In this document: positions 8,901-22,620 of the stretch, piece by piece
How positions within the stretch are numbered: the stretch's first letter is position 1
Layout of the letters: each line of letters opens with the position of its first letter
Assembly (NCBI RefSeq): GCF_963678635.1
Contig: NC_087068.1
Location: 35,905,436-35,969,435, forward strand
DNA: 64,000 nucleotides
Origin: Symsagittifera roscoffensis
Lineage: Eukaryota; Xenacoelomorpha; Acoela; Convolutidae
Direction of reading: 5' to 3'
Program-made: the position numbers and the translations under genes
The notes under the pieces: generated by a model
Database searches by the model: none
The model's input: only the letters and a program-made list of their open reading frames with translations
What the model was told of the DNA's origin: nothing

Positions 8901-9479
8901 CGCCGCATATTAACCCCCGCCGATGTATGCATCAAAGTTTGAGCCACTTAACATGTCCCTTGAGACTTCAAACACTAAACTCTCGATGTCTACCGAGAGA
9001 GGTGAAAGATGAAAGCAAAGTCGTAAGGATGAGTCAGATGGCTCCATTGATACCTAGATAGAGATGATGAAGTCGCACTTTGAAGAAATTTTTTTTTCGA
9101 AGAAGCAAGAATGTAGCGCGTTGACGGGCAATCCGGAAGGCACGGCCCTGAACTGTGTTATGGCAAAAAGGCAGATTTTGGTCAATAAGTACGCCTTGTG
9201 TCATACATTTTGTCTAGTGTAGCAAAATCATTAATTCGCCTTTTTCAGTTTTTTTTTGCCGACGTTCCAAACTAGGTTTTTTTGCTTACTACTACATACA
9301 GATTTTTAACTGAACCTTTAATTGGATCTTCTCTATAGGATATATTTCCAAAAATTTCATGTTTCACGTTAAAAAAATCCGTTCTCATGCTCTACGCAGA
9401 AAATTTGACTTGACCTTCACTCAATAAATCAATTTTACTGCTTTTATGATTTCAATTTATTTTTCTCGTTACCTTGCAT

Positions 9480-10800
9480 TACGTGATTGCACAACCATTG
9501 GCATTGAATCCGCTGTATAAAGGTAAACGGGTTCCTCTGTCGCCTAACTCTTATCGTGGCATCAAGCTGCTGAAACTTGGTTTCAAGGTTGTTAGGAACC
9601 TATAAAAAACTCGTCTCCGAAAGCTAATCCGAATCGCCGATACGTAGTTTGAATCCATGCCCGGAATAGAAACAGTAGATGCGATCTTCATAACAAAGCA
9701 AACTTGCGAGAAGTTTTTGGCGAAAAGCAAGAAACTTCACTGGATCTTCATTGGTTTGGAAAAAGCATTTGACCGTGTCCCACGGGCAATCATTGTTGGG
9801 GGTACTGCGGTACCAAGGAGTACCCTAGCAAAGAGAACATGCAGTTATGTCAATGTACACTAGTACATGAACAACGATGCTTGTGGACGGTGAACTGTGT
9901 GTGAAGATTTAGAAGTCATAGTTGGAGTTCACAAGAGTATATCCTAAACCCTCTGCTATTTATAGCAGTTATGCACCACGTCACCGAATCGGCCCGAAGA
10001 AATGACCTAAGGGAGCTACTGTGTGTAGATGATATGCAAAAGGTGGTTGCAAAGACGTTGCTCTGGGCTACGCGGAAGCTTAGCCAAAGTCACTGAAGTT
10101 TTTTCATGCTCAGCGTGTACAGGCTGTCACGATACTCTGCCTCGCACAGAAGTAGACTTCGATGAACTTGAACAGGTCATCATGTTCACTTATCTTGACC
10201 ACTGCGTGGATGCAAGCGGTGAAATGGAAGTCACGATAACTGACAGGATACAAAAAACCTGCTAGGCTTTCGGAAAATTATGTAGCACGCTGCTGGGCAG
10301 ACAAACGTTTTCCCTGCACAAATGGGGAATAATCTATCCTCGGTGCGTGAGAGCAGTCCTGATGTACTCATGTGAGTTATGGACACTACATGCTTTGGCT
10401 AAACAACGCATCCCATCCACTGAATGACGCATGGTGTGTATGATTTGTTGAGTCTCTCTAGTGGATCGTATACCAACCGATCAGCTTTTGGTCATTTGAT
10501 TATCGATTGCCCTGTTCACGGCGTGGTTGAGACTAGCCAATTGAGGTGGTTTGGTCATGTTATGCGAGGCGACACCGCAGACCCAAATCGTCTGGCACTT
10601 GACCTGAAAGTGGAAAAGAGACCCATGGGAAGAGATCCATAGAAAATTTGGGTAAGTGAAGTAGAAAGCTCAATAATAACACGCCAGCTCAGGAAAGAAG
10701 ACACCATCAAACGGGAAAGTGGGTGCTCGGCAATTCAGGGGTGACACGGCCGACCCCAGTAGACTGGGACAAGGTGGAAGAAAATTATGACGATGATCAA
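9480..10800 (+). pseudogene. RTE-type LINE reverse transcriptase relic (3' half)
   Basis: Frames with stops and shifts preserve motifs of an RTE/BovB-like non-LTR reverse transcriptase. NSYRGIKLL lies near 9550. HWIFIGLEKAFDRVPR (9738-9785) covers the first catalytic Asp region (usually D-L-E-K-A-F-D). A YxDD-region remnant lies near 10020-10035. TYLDHCVDASGEMEV (10184-10230), RAVLMYSCELWTLHAL (10345-10400) and LRWFGHVMRGDTADPNRLALDL (10538-10605) are the RT thumb and C-terminal motifs typical of the clade. The 3' end at about 10775-10815 runs into short GATGA/GATCA-like repeats, as RTE tails do. The endonuclease and first RT blocks are missing, so this is a 5'-truncated, inactive copy. Confidence 0.8.
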
Positions 10801-12170
10801 GATGATTACCTTGACTAACGATTTTTTCAAAAATAAATCCTAACTCTCCAAGTTTATTAAAAGCATGAGATTAATTTGTTATAAGGCATTTTTCAAAAAA
10901 AAACTTTCCTAAATTTTCATTGATAATTTCAAGTTTTGCGGCTTGCCAGTATTGCTGTGTGACAGATTTTGCTTAGAAAAGTTCCTAAAGTAACCGTCTC
11001 AAACCTTATCTATTGTATCTACGGCTTTCCGTTCCAGTTCCTAGCTTAGTACATTATATGCAGCGCTGGGAAACAGCAATCTTTGTCTTTGTTCCCGAAC
11101 AATAACAGCAAATGAAAACAATCTACACTGAGCTGAGGCATGCAGTCTTTTCGTCAGTTTCCGGATTCTAAAAATACCAGTTTGTGGTCAATATCGTTGT
11201 TGGGGAAAACGTGAAAACAACTGAAAAGAGACAGAGAAGCGAAGCTGAGCTTTGCATCAGTTGCCATACAACACTAATATAAAAAACATATGGAGCCAAA
11301 AAAAAACTCGTCAAATGTCGAAGAGTTGTCCGATATTGGTGGAGGTACATCGACTACAGGATAATTTAAAGACCACTCTTGACTTGAAGTCAATAGAAAA
11401 TGAACACTTCAGCGATGATACACATAATGGTAGTTTTTCTCTGGTGAAAATTACTTGAACTTACGAAGAAAGTTTTTTATAGCAAAAACAAAAAAGTAAA
11501 GTGGCAACTAATCTGACCATGGCAGCTAAAAAGTACATTTTCTTGAACGTTGTTTTTGAATCTCTCCTTGAAATTAGAATGGACGACACTTGCATTTGCA
11601 ACAAAAACAAAAATTGTCTACAGCACAAGCCAAATAAATGTGGCAATTTAGCAGACAAATCCTGAGCGAACAAACGATAAATGAACAAATCATTACTGTT
11701 GGAAATTTTTTTTCATTTTTTTGGTACTGAAAAACAAGCTTCCATCACAACCCTTACTCCAGATCTAAGACAACAAAAGCAACTGTTCTACCTCCAGACT
11801 ATGGCGAAGCAACCCGGTATAAAATCAAAGAAGAGAAAAGGAGAAGTAAGAAGAATTCTGCTGGCTGCAAAGTCAGCGAGTGGTTTAACTGATTTCGTCA
11901 AACTAGTTTATAATTAAAAAAAATCTTTGTTCCATCTTGACAACGGTTGCTAATCGCAAGCTTACAAAAACTACTTTTTTTTACAAAACAAAATTTTGCA
12001 AATGTTATAAAAACCTTTTTTCTCCCTTTTAAACAGCCGTAAAAAAATTCAGAATTTTGTTTTGACACTACCAGTCTTTTGTATTAGACTTCCGAAGATA
12101 ATAAGAAAATGTTCACTCTCGGTATAGTGTTTTCCTCAAGCAGAAAAAAAACTTTTGTTTAGCTGTTCAA
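10801..12170. other. No gene seen
   Basis: The stretch is AT-rich and short chance frames on both strands show no domain. Lengthy A and T runs are common. A weakly lysine-rich frame at 11681-11917 has no recognisable motif. Confidence 0.6.
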
Positions 12171-13610
12171 AAATTGAACGCCTTAGAAAAGACGATGAAC
12201 GCCTTACAAAGGACCCTAATGCTATCAAGGTTTTTTTGCGTTTTATGGGCGTTTAAAGCACAGTAAAAGGTATGAAGCGCCTTGGTCAATACGATGTGAA
12301 CAAGCCAGCACGCACCATAATTTTTTATTTGGACAATGAAATCAACAGGTAGCTTGTACTGAATTCTACTTGCAAACTAAAAGAGTTCAAAGACTAACCA
12401 AGTCCAATATTCATGACCAGCTAGTTAACGCTGGATGATGTCATAAAAGAACAAGAAGCGCTGCATCTTAGACGTGACTTCAATAACAAAAGTAAAGACT
12501 CTTAACGTATTTAAATCGCAAATCTTGTTGAGATTACCAACAAACCTTGGACTGCTGTTAAAAAGGGAAGAGACTCTTCAAATATGAACATTGATACCGA
12601 TGCGATTTAACTAAAAAGAAAAGATTTTCTTCGTGTACTTTTTTATAACATAAGGAGCATTGTGGATGTTAATTGATTGAAAACTTTCGAAAACGCCGTT
12701 ATCCAGGAAAGTATCGGCTTTTATGCTTTACAGAAACTTGGCTGACGCAGCACTATACTTACCCGATTTTAAATTCCCCAGAGATGACACACTAAGCAAA
12801 TCAAAGGACGGCAGAAGTCACGGAGGAATGCTATAGGGTGCACGGAAAAGTCTTGCGTTCCAAGAGTTAACTATTCCAAATTTCAGCAGAGAACATTTTG
12901 TTTGTGCCATGGTGACAACAAAAAGTAACCGACTACTGAAAGCCATCATTTATTCTGTCCTTATCGATGGTAGTATACTCGCTTTCATGATCTAATTTCA
13001 GTCCTTAACTTACTATCAATACAAAAAAGATAACGTCCTCATTACCGTTGAATTAAACTTTCCTGGTACTAGTTGGCATGCAATTTTGTAAAATGATGAT
13101 TTCGAACAGAAACTTTTTGACCTCAACTTCTAATACGTGTACAAACAGATAATAGTTGACGAAATTACCAGCAAGTATTTTTAACAAACAACTCAAGTAA
13201 GCTGTTAACGTGGTTCACTAACACATCTCTGCACGAAGGGTATTCAAAATACTGGAAGGCTCTAGGCAACCATAATCCTTAATCTTTAATTTCCCCTACA
13301 ACCGTTGACGAGAAAATAGTGCCAACGAAAAAGACGTTTGATCAAAAGAAACTTTCATACTTCAAAAAATTCGACTGTCATCCAGCAAACAAAACAAAAT
13401 TTTTGGCACCGAGTTAATCTTATACATGAACGAGTTGGCGGCCAGGTGAACATTTTCGGAGAAAGCGTCAGGAACAAAGAATTACGAGACCTTTTTCCAA
13501 AACTACTTTGTATCTTGTTACGACTACTACAACAAACATTTTTGGACCTTATTGGATATGTTACGAATTATCTTAGAAAACTAAAACTTCCCAGGGTTTT
13601 ATGAGCCCAT
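12170..13610 (+). pseudogene. Second LINE relic: ORF1 tail and endonuclease fragments
   Basis: Conceptual reading across stops gives an ORF1-like helical segment at 12265-12500 (KRLGQYDVNKPAR, FYLDNEINR, QEALHLRRDFNNKSKD), similar in layout to the RNA-binding ORF1 C-terminus of L1/CR1-type LINEs. At 12625-12735 follow FYNIRSIVDVN and CFTETWL, matching strand motifs of the apurinic-type endonuclease. LSKSKDGRSHGGM (12790-12830) and NFSREHFVCAMVTTKSN (12880-12930) continue it. A 88-codon frame at 13338-13604 may belong to the linker or RT, but I recognise no catalytic block there. Many stops show that it is dead. From about 13610 to 14300 I see only uncertain scraps. Confidence 0.55.
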
Positions 13611-14299
13611 CCATGCTATTTACCAATCAATTTTCAACCTAATCTACTGTTCAAAGCTCATGTCAATTTTCGTGCCTGTATAAGCGCTATATCTCCAAAA
13701 ATTTATCAAAAAAACGAAATCAGAAAAATATTTAATGATTCTGACATCACCAAAAGTCAGTTTACACATGTAAAACTCGCTTCTGGAAAACCAGTTAGGA
13801 TGCAACTTGATGCTATAAGGAAATTCAAAATCGGTTCTTTTGAATTTCAAGATACATTTCTCGTCTTGCCAAAAAAATTAGATTATTTGGGGCTGATATT
13901 TCATCAAAAAGTGTAAGATAGACCATTCCCCGTAAGCTTGAATGATGAAGCTACCAAATTTCAGCACCCAAATTTATGAATTGACACCCAAAGACAGACA
14001 TTAGCCTAAAATAAGTCCTAAAAACAACTTTTTCGTCATCTTAGAAAAAATTGCAACCACAACAGCAGTTGGTAGTTAAGATGTAAAAAGAAAAAAACAG
14101 AAGACGTAAATCACAACAATGTACACGGTCTAGACACACGGTCAATCGTTTTAAAAAGAAAACAGGCATGCATTATGTCTTCAATTTAATATCCTGACCT
14201 TAATTTTATTGTAATTCTGAGTATAATAAGCGCGCGCACCGATCTTGTCACAGGTTTAAAAGATACAGCAGTCGCAGCTTGTAAAACGATATCACCTAG

Positions 14300-16200
14300 A
14301 ATCTTCGAATCATTCTCCATATTTGCTCCGTGAGTCATTTTCTTGTCAAAATTCGTAACATCGAAAAATTTATGTCTTCTATTAATCAACTTACAGCTAG
14401 GAAAAATTTTGGAGATCCCTCCCACCCTCCAAAAACTGGTCTTGATTATGAATTTTGGTTTCCTACTCCGGAAATATGTAAAAACCCTGTTACTTTATCA
14501 ACCATTCAGAAAAAAAATGTTGGTTTGCTGCTAGAATAAAAAAACAGAAAGGAAGCAACCAGTTACAAAATTGCAAGACAAAAAACGGTTTTTGTCGCAA
14601 TCTTCCTGCGAAGATTAAGAACTATTGTTTGAAAAAATATCACAGATTGAGCGGTAATTTGTTGAAAACAACAATATTTTTTTTCACGCCATCGATTTAA
14701 CGTTGCTTATTACTCTGAGTATGAAGTAAAGTTAAAACCAGAATATCCACTCCCAGTTTATATTCTCAGTCCTGAAACAAGCATTCAGCTACGAGAAGAG
14801 TTTCAAAATGATTTCTCTCTCATGCAATAATACAATATCATAACAACACTGTTTGCATCAAAATACAGCAGTCCATTTTTTGTAAGGCGAAAAAATAAGG
14901 GAAGATTTACGTAGCATCAATCGTTTCCTAAGACACGACTACAAAATTACTTCCATTTCTAATATTGAAGATGCATTGCAGCACTTGCAAGAGAACGTTT
15001 CATCTGTAAATTAACTGTACACAGGCCTAACATTGCGTTTAAATGACTGAAGATTTATCAGTCTGATTAATAGTTTTCAATATTGTATTACATACATACG
15101 CATAAAAATGTTTAGCTCATGGGCTCGACAAATCAGTAACAAATTGTAGCTCTTTTTTTGAATCAATCTCGATTCTTGCCTCGCGGCTGGATTTTGTACT
15201 CAATACGCGGACGATGTTGCTATCGCAGCGAAGAGCGTATCGGAAGTCATGCTTAACCTGTGAAAAATATTGGAATGCATGAAGCATTCCAATCTAATAT
15301 TTGCACCTGCTAAGTGCCAATTTGGCAATGAAAAAATGAAGTTTATAGGAAAAATACTCACACGGAATAGTATACAACCGACAACAGAAAAAATCCTTAA
15401 TTTCCTCAATCAAATATGAAAACCAGGGACACCTAAGTGATCAAGGGTCTCATTGAATTTTATCGCAAGTTCATACCGAAATGAAACAAAATTTGTTACC
15501 TTTCTATCATTTCTAAGAAAGGACACTGAAATTATAACTGTTGAAACACATGATAAAATTTAAGAAATAGTGAAAAATGACTTACACGTAGCAGTTTAAT
15601 GACACTGCTTCTCGCAAAACCAAACGAACAGTTATGATCTTCAAGGAAGGTAGTTTTCACCAAGCTGCCTTTGTCTTAAAGATTGTCAATTACATTAATA
15701 ACAATAACAAATTGAATGAAAACACAAAATTGTATAAACCCGATCTTTTTGGACCCAACTCAATTAAAATTGTATGGAATTTATAGCTGCTAATTTTGCC
15801 TCCGATTGTTTCTCAAAAGTTTGGGGTGAAAAACCAATTTGAGTGCTCACAGATAGTTTACGTCTTACCAGATTTTTTGAGGCTAAAAACGTACATCAAT
15901 CATTACGAAAATTTGTTGATCGACTTCTATCCTTCAACATAGTCGTAGGGCACAAACCCGGCGTTGCAAAGGATTAATATTTATTAAGAATGCATACTCA
16001 TCCAACTCAAAAAATTGTAAAAGAGCTGACACACAGAATTCACACACGATAAATTGAAATCTCAGTTTTCGCAAAGTCACCTGATATTTCAGTTTCTCCG
16101 ATTTTCCATGAAAACAAAACAATTACATTTGAAATTACTCAAGCGATGTGACAAGAAATATGAATCACACTAATAAAATAACAGAACACTCACGAAGAAA
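14300..16200 (+). pseudogene. Decayed Ty3/gypsy pol: reverse transcriptase and RNase H
   Basis: Reading across several stops, 15190-15600 encodes RT palm and thumb motifs. QYADDVAIAAKS (15201-15236) holds the YxDD-type catalytic pair. It is followed by a C-terminal RT stretch with NLIFAPAKCQFGNEKMKF (15284-15340) and FIGKILTRNSIQP, then the connection remnant with a Gly-Phe-Tyr-like pattern near 15450. RNase H is seen at 15640-15700 (FKEGSFHQAAFVLKIV) and 15845-15965 (VLTDSLRLTRFFEAKN and GHKPGVAKD). Upstream, a 69-codon frame at 14330-14539 and text near 14716-14830 may be Gag or protease remains; I cannot assign them to a domain. Stops are frequent, so the copy is old. It is on the plus strand and continues as integrase. 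Confidence 0.72.
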
Positions 16201-16419
16201 TCATGACAGCACTAATACAGTTGCATAAAAACTAGTTAATGAAAACATTTATCTTTCGGCTCAACAACCGAAGACATTTGATTCGTTAACAGGCGATTTG
16301 AACTTACAAAATGAAAAAAAAAATCCCTAAATTGTCAGAAAGAGATGAAAATGCTAATGTTTTAATTCTTTTTTTACACGCTTTTCAAACAAAAAATATG
16401 CGAACGTCTGTAACATGAA

Positions 16420-18110
16420 AATGGAATATTATATCGTGAATTGTTCTCCGATACAGGCCAAAAAGTTTTAATCAGTTTTGTCGGCCTGACTGCCTGTGCA
16501 ACTGAGACAAGAATTTTTATACCGCAGTCACAACGCTTCAACAGACAGTCACATGAGAATTGTTGGCACCGTAGCCAAGTTTCGAAAAAACTCTTTTTTC
16601 TAAGATATGTGAAAAGTTGCATAAATATGCATGCAATTTTTTGACAAATATTCAATCAAAATTTTCTATGATTAATCTACTAACACATTTTTTACAGGGT
16701 TTTTTTGTCTTGAATCCTTTCGAGGCGAAATGTTAGAAATATATTTATTCGGACCCTTTCAAATACCTATATTGGTGTACGCACTAACAGCGATTGTTTT
16801 TTTTTACAAAGAATCTTTTTGCGGTTCCTTTCAAAGATCCTAGCGCAAAAAGAGCAGCAAAAGCGTTGGTCTCATTTTTTTCAAACACAGCCAATTTTAC
16901 CGCGGATTTGATGCTGGAACTAGCAAAGCTAATAGAAATTGTGTGAAAACACCCACAACGTCTAGAGTTTATAGAAGCACCGACAACATCTAGAACTTAT
17001 ACAACGTTACTGAACCTTAAAAGGCATTCTGAAACACAATGCGTCAGAACAGTGGCCATACTGGAATGAAAAAATTGACTTAGTAAGTTACATCCACAAC
17101 ACATCATGCTATTTTGCAATGGGATGCACACCTTTACGATTATTTCACTGTCGTGAAACCATAAAACGGTTAGAATTAGGATTCAAATACACAACATTTC
17201 GTACACTTGCACCTAGTTTTGATTTTGATTGCGACCTTCAAGATGTAGTAAACACATGCAGAAAATAAGCAAAACTTAATCACAAGTAACCATGAATACC
17301 GAAGTTATTTTGACTTAAAAAAGCAAAAGTCTCGCCAATTAGACTTCATGCATATGCCCTACTATTAAATTCAATACTTACCACAAAATCAGGATTTGCC
17401 TTAAAATTGGTGCAAATCTGGCCGAAATTGCTTTAAACTGAAAAAGTATATATTACAACCAATTACTTGATAAGAAAGGTGGGAACAAATTAAACTCAAG
17501 TAGTATCATTGGATGCGACTGAAATACTTTGCACCGCAATCACCAGTCAAAGATGTATCAGTAATTGATGATAAAAACTTGGTGGTTGATCTTTTGCACA
17601 GCAAATACAGAGAGAAGCCTACTCTTTTTGATTCCAAACTACCAACTGTTGTTGACCACCAAGTCATGGATGTCACACCGGAGCGTGACACTACAACTCC
17701 TCCCAAATTTCCTTGAGTTCAGTGGACATTCGGAGATATTGCATCATCATTATTGTCACTTGCACCTGCGCCACCACCACTTCCACCGCCACCACCGCAT
17801 GAAAAAAACAAAAAGTCCCAAATAACAACCAGAGGAGCGATGACGTGATCCTAGCAGTTCAGGTGGAGAAATCCGATGATCAAGAAGCAAACCTACCTCA
17901 CACATTTGATTTTAACGACTCTGATGGGGCAATTGAAGAGAGGTTTGAACTCGGGGGTATATCATACTATTTTTCCAGAACAAATAGAATTGCCAAACGT
18001 TGACAACACTGAAGAAGCTTTCATAGTTGAAAATACGAAGCGCCAACAAAAGACAAAACTGCATCATCAACTGAATTTATTATAGTTTAAAATCTTGAGT
18101 CACCAAGAAA
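16420..18110 (+). pseudogene. Decayed Ty3/gypsy integrase and pol C-terminal tail
   Basis: 16441-16644 is an open segment where the integrase zinc-binding region should lie, though its His and Cys are not well kept. Near 16822-16900 a catalytic-core helix survives (VPFKDPSAKRAAKALVSFF). The C-terminal part is open at 17513-17716 (RLKYFAPQSPVKDV to TTTPPKFP), with the look of an integrase C-terminal beta domain plus tail. After a shift there is a proline-rich run (PAPPPLPPPPP, about 17760-17800), then an acidic segment 17850-18000 (VEKSDDQEANL, SDGAIEERFELGG). The order RT, RNase H, integrase, tail agrees with Ty3/gypsy. LTRs were not found by eye. Confidence 0.55.
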
Positions 18111-18214
18111 GCCTTCAGCTAATTCAACCGACCCAGCAATAGACTCCAGTGCTGTCAAAAAAAAAGCTTCGAGGGAGTTCAGATTCAGCACTCCCACATC
18201 ATCTTCGGCCTAAA

Positions 18215-18300
18215 ATTGCGAAGCATTGCTAGCAGCATTAGCGTTGCGAGCAGCAGCTGCATTGCGAGCAGCATTAGCAGAAGTTGCAAGCGAGCAAGAG
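18215..18300 (+). repeat. Imperfect GCAGCATTG-type short repeat
   Basis: A run of related 9- to 12-base units (GCATTGCTAGCAGC, GCGTTGCGAGCAGC, GCATTGCGAGCAGC) would encode an alanine/leucine-rich helix in one frame. It lies at the far end of the decayed gypsy tail and may be a remnant of its coding region expanded by slippage. Confidence 0.6.
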
Positions 18301-18329
18301 GAAATATACGGAGAATCAGGATCCAACAA

Positions 18330-21300
18330 ATAAAATAGAACAGGTTCTTCGCAATATGGCTTAAGACGTCGAGTTCAAACAAAGTCTGGAACTATATAAG
18401 ACACGGTAGCTTTGATAAAAACTTTTTTCTACTACTTATCGTGATCAATCACAGCAAACATGTCCAAGACCACCTCGGAAATCATTTCAAGATTTGATAA
18501 ATGATGATAAAACATAGATTTAAAATTTAATGCTTTCACTCGAAAATGTATATACTCATGCTTTAAGTTATAAAGACCACATAAGCTTTCAACTTCACAC
18601 AAACAACACAAGTTTTAATCAAAATTATGAACCCGAGATACAGGAATACTCGCTAAGCAAAACCAAAGCAAATCTGCACTTTGGCAATTCTTGCAAAAAA
18701 TCACATATTCGAATAAAACAAATATAAAATCGCTGTATCCGAAGCCAAATTTTCGGGAAAAAAATCTTTTAAAGATGAAAATACACATCTCTGCAGTTTT
18801 TCTCATGCGAGCAGTTGATGGTGTTAAGATTTTTGCGCATCTTATAATTTTTAGTGGCAGAAAATTATGTCACTTCAACGCACAACTCAGGTGGAAAAAC
18901 ACAGTTCTAGCGCAATTGCCCCTTGAGAGTTTTTACTTGTAATGTACCGACAATCAGAGCTGAAACCATTTGAAGTACGATAACTTTCTCCCAATTTTTG
19001 AAAAGAATTCGTTTGGAGTTTACGTTTTGTTATTTTTTTAGAAATTTCATTTCGAAATATGCAAGCATGGTTGAATACAAGTGGTTCCGCAATATCTTTT
19101 GCCAGTAATCATCTCATACTGTTAACAGAACCAAAACCGACACATTTAGGAATGTACAATTGAACATTTCAAATTCCACAAATTAACAAAAAACAATAAC
19201 TTTATATATCTTTTCAAGTATTACATTTAAAAACTTGTTTACCGCGCCTCATTCGAAATAAGAAAAAGGACAACACTTAAAAGCACAATTTATATTTTAA
19301 GCATTATAGGAGCAAAGTAACTCATGAGTCAATTTTTGTTTCTAAACTTCTATACCGAAGCTTACTCAACTTTAAATAGTTTGTACAGAATTACTGTCAA
19401 CAACAGAATTGGCTGTAATGCAAGCAACACCCATGCACTCCCATAAACTGCATTTGATTGCCCAACAACTACGGACGGAAAACTTCTCGGCAAACCTCCA
19501 GTGAAGGACACTTAAACATCTCTTGACCGGTAAAATTTTAACAATTGGACAACACAGAAGATCAAATGATCTAGAATACGCGGAACAAAAACTGAGCTTA
19601 TTTATTTTTTTAAGTTGAAGCTGAAAATAGAATATACCCGAAAACAAGATTTCGTTAAAAACAGTTAATCTTCAAAGCAAAACCTCAAAGATAATTCATG
19701 AGTTCTATTCAATACCTGCTGGAGTGAATCGTTAAAAAATTTTTATGGTAATAAATCCTAAAATGAGTTATTGTCATTCAGAAAGTTACTTGACGTAGCA
19801 AATATTGAGGAATCCTCAATTGACCAAAAGGAATTCCCCAAAAGTCGTCCTCAATAATTTACTGAAGTCAATTCTTGAACTGCTGATGCGATTAAATAGT
19901 AAAAAAACACACGCCAGAAAGTGGAAACTTCATTGTATGACTCACGTGGCTTATTTATTCTCCCATTTATCCCAACCATATTTTATGAGCGATAAGAACA
20001 CTACTCGTCTTTAATTACTACAACCGAGCTTGGCAATGCAGAACGACATGGCAGCTGCAAAAACCTCTCCGAACAAGTTCATTTGTGATGTATCTTCTGC
20101 TTCTTCACACCGGGGAAGCACAAAGAAGCAGCAGAGTATCATATATTGAAGAGAATGAAATTTAAAAAATGAACTTTAAGAAGGTCATCGTGAAGTTCAA
20201 TAAACAAACTTTCGTTAAGAAAATTGTTAGTCGCCATATATAATTGTACGCAGTTCAACTAAAACACAAAAATTGACCTTCAAATCGGCTAATATTTGAT
20301 GCCAATTTACCAAATCTAGAAAACTCATATACCAAAACCGAAAGGAGATGTCAATAATATTTAATAGTGTAAAACAATTCTACTGTAAAAAGGAGAGAAA
20401 AAAAACATATCGATCATTGTCATGTTCCGCTATATTTAGAGATTACAGTTAACTTCAATTACAGGTTTCAATTTGCGATTTTGCGATTTCTCCAAGCCTC
20501 AACATTGTTCTGGCTGCATCCTAAACCTTAAACCAAAACTAAACAGAGTACCTATTCTAACATATAAAATATGCCTTGAGATCAGATGCAATTAATATTT
20601 CTTACGAAATTACTCATACTGAGTTGAAGCTTGCTAAATGGTTTAAAAGATGTTGATAGATGCAAAATTCTCTTTCTAAAAAACATTGTGTTTTCAAATG
20701 AAAAAGTCATAATTCAGATATATTTTTACACTCAAACTTAAAAATTGAATAGAAGTCTTGCTTCAAGCACGCTAAGATCAGTCTAAAGATGCGACAGGTT
20801 TTTTTGTACGGGCACTCAATTTACTATTTGCTAGTCCTTCAATTTTGAAGTTTAAATATGCCTGGAAATTTTGTTATTCATACGAACTTAAATAAGAAAT
20901 GTATATACTTTTAATCATTTCATAACTTATGCCATTTTTAGCTTTAAAAATAGTTTTCAGCCATCAGTCTACTTCTTTTGTATTAATTTTGATGTTTTTA
21001 GTGCAATTATTGCTTATTTTGTTCCTTTTACCTATCAACTTGCCACTGATTTTCATGATTTTTGGTGGCACAGTCATTCGATTCAAACCCTCGTTGTATT
21101 GGTTATTTTTGGGTAAGCCACACTACAGAAATACCAATAACATTGATACCCATCAACATTGAACAATCTTTTTAAGGGGTTTTACGAAAAAGTCTTATGC
21201 TTATACATCATCAGAAAATGTATCCGATGATGTATACGCATCAATAAAGCCGATAATTTGGTGTTGTGAAAGCTGCTGCACAGCTGAGAACAATAAGAAG

Positions 21301-21640
21301 AATAGCTAAAACTGTTCAGCAGGTATGCAGATGTTAAACAGAGAACATATAGGAATTTCAAATTGTTAATTCAATTTTTTTTGCATCATCAGGATCAAAA
21401 TTAATTTCAATATTTACAAAACGATCTAAGATCTTGAAAAAAATGAAAAAAATTTCTAATTAATTCTCTAAAAATTCTGACCAATCACAATTAGAAACCT
21501 GTAAAATTCAAAACAAACTACGTTATCTTCAAAAACAGTTTGCTTCAAACTTGTGATGTTTTTTGTTTTCTGTTCTTTTCGTATTGAGAGTTTTTTGGAT
21601 TCTGACATGTCAGTTTAATGAAATTTTGCCTTGTTACAAA
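18330..21640. other. No gene seen
   Basis: AT-rich sequence without a domain, RNA gene or clear repeat on either strand. The frames here are short and of chance composition. Confidence 0.55.
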
Positions 21641-21644
21641 AGAT

Positions 21645-22620
21645 TTATAATTTTAGTGTTAACTTCCGGATCCTGAATTTATCGTTCGTGTTGACTTTTA
21701 AACTTCCCTCTGGAATATGCAAAGCTTGTAGTGTGAGTAGCTTAAGAGTGCTGCCTGTTTGTTCTATAATCTCTGACTTCACCTCAACAGTACCACCTTT
21801 CTCCTTGCTACGTTCTACCAAATACTGCCCTACTGATGGGTCGTCTTTGCGATGATCATCAAATCTCGTGGCTAAATGTAGCACAGTCGATATTGGTGGA
21901 ACTACAACCACTACATATAAGCATAAACACCACTCTGGATCTCAGTTCACGGGCAAAGTAAGTTTTGAGGGATTGCAAGCATGCTTTTAATTTTCTTTTT
22001 GTAAAACATTTTTGGGAACCAGATAATTGCCGCACCTTTGCAGCTAGGAGTTACCATAGATTGCCTTAGATTGAAAAAAAGAGCGGGTCTATCAACCATT
22101 TATTAGTTCTCTGTTTTGTTGTCATAATCTTTGATTTTTCCTTCCCTCAATGATCTTGTAATTTTTTTTAAAATACCCTGTCCAACTAATTTTCCGGGTT
22201 TTGATTCTCATTCCATTGTTTCCGATTTTAGCCAGTGCTTCGTTGAACATTACCCAAATTGAGTTAATTCTGAAAACCCGATAGACAGTCGCTTCAATAA
22301 CTTTCTTTTGTACTGCAAAGGTGCACAGTTTCTAGAATAAAGATTGGTGCTGGTATCAGTGCAATTTTGGTACCGACCACGCGAGACAGTTTTTCAAGAG
22401 TGTACGTTTACATTTCGATCAAAGAAGACGTAATTACCGTGACTATCAAGTTGTTCTCTTAAACCGTATGGCAGGCTTGAGGACTACCCCAGGATTGCCT
22501 CTCGCAGCAATAACTAGGTCATCCACATATCTTAGAAAAACTTCAACTCCATTATCAGTTGGATCTGTTTCCTGTTCATGTTTGCAAGTCCTGCCATAGC
22601 ATTCTGTTTCAACGATATTT
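21645..22620 (-). pseudogene. Penelope-like element: RT YVDD motif and GIY-YIG C-terminus
   Basis: On the minus strand, 22560-22450 reads VEVFLRYVDDLVIAARGNP, with the YxDD catalytic motif of reverse transcriptase. About 550 bases further on, 21911-21645 is an open frame (LATRFDDHRKDDPSVGQYL to NDKFRIRKLTLKL) that resembles the C-terminal half of a GIY-YIG endonuclease domain, including the EALxI-x-x-x-P-x-x-N-T-like end (LQALHIPEGSLKVNTND). RT followed by GIY-YIG is the hallmark order of Penelope-like elements (established for the group). The linking stretch has stops and frame changes and the RT N-terminal part is missing, so this is a truncated pseudogene. Confidence 0.62.

Noticed and set aside
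18185-18382. Leucine-rich minus-strand ORF
   Set aside because: It is produced by the imperfect short GCA/TTG repeat and has no continuation.
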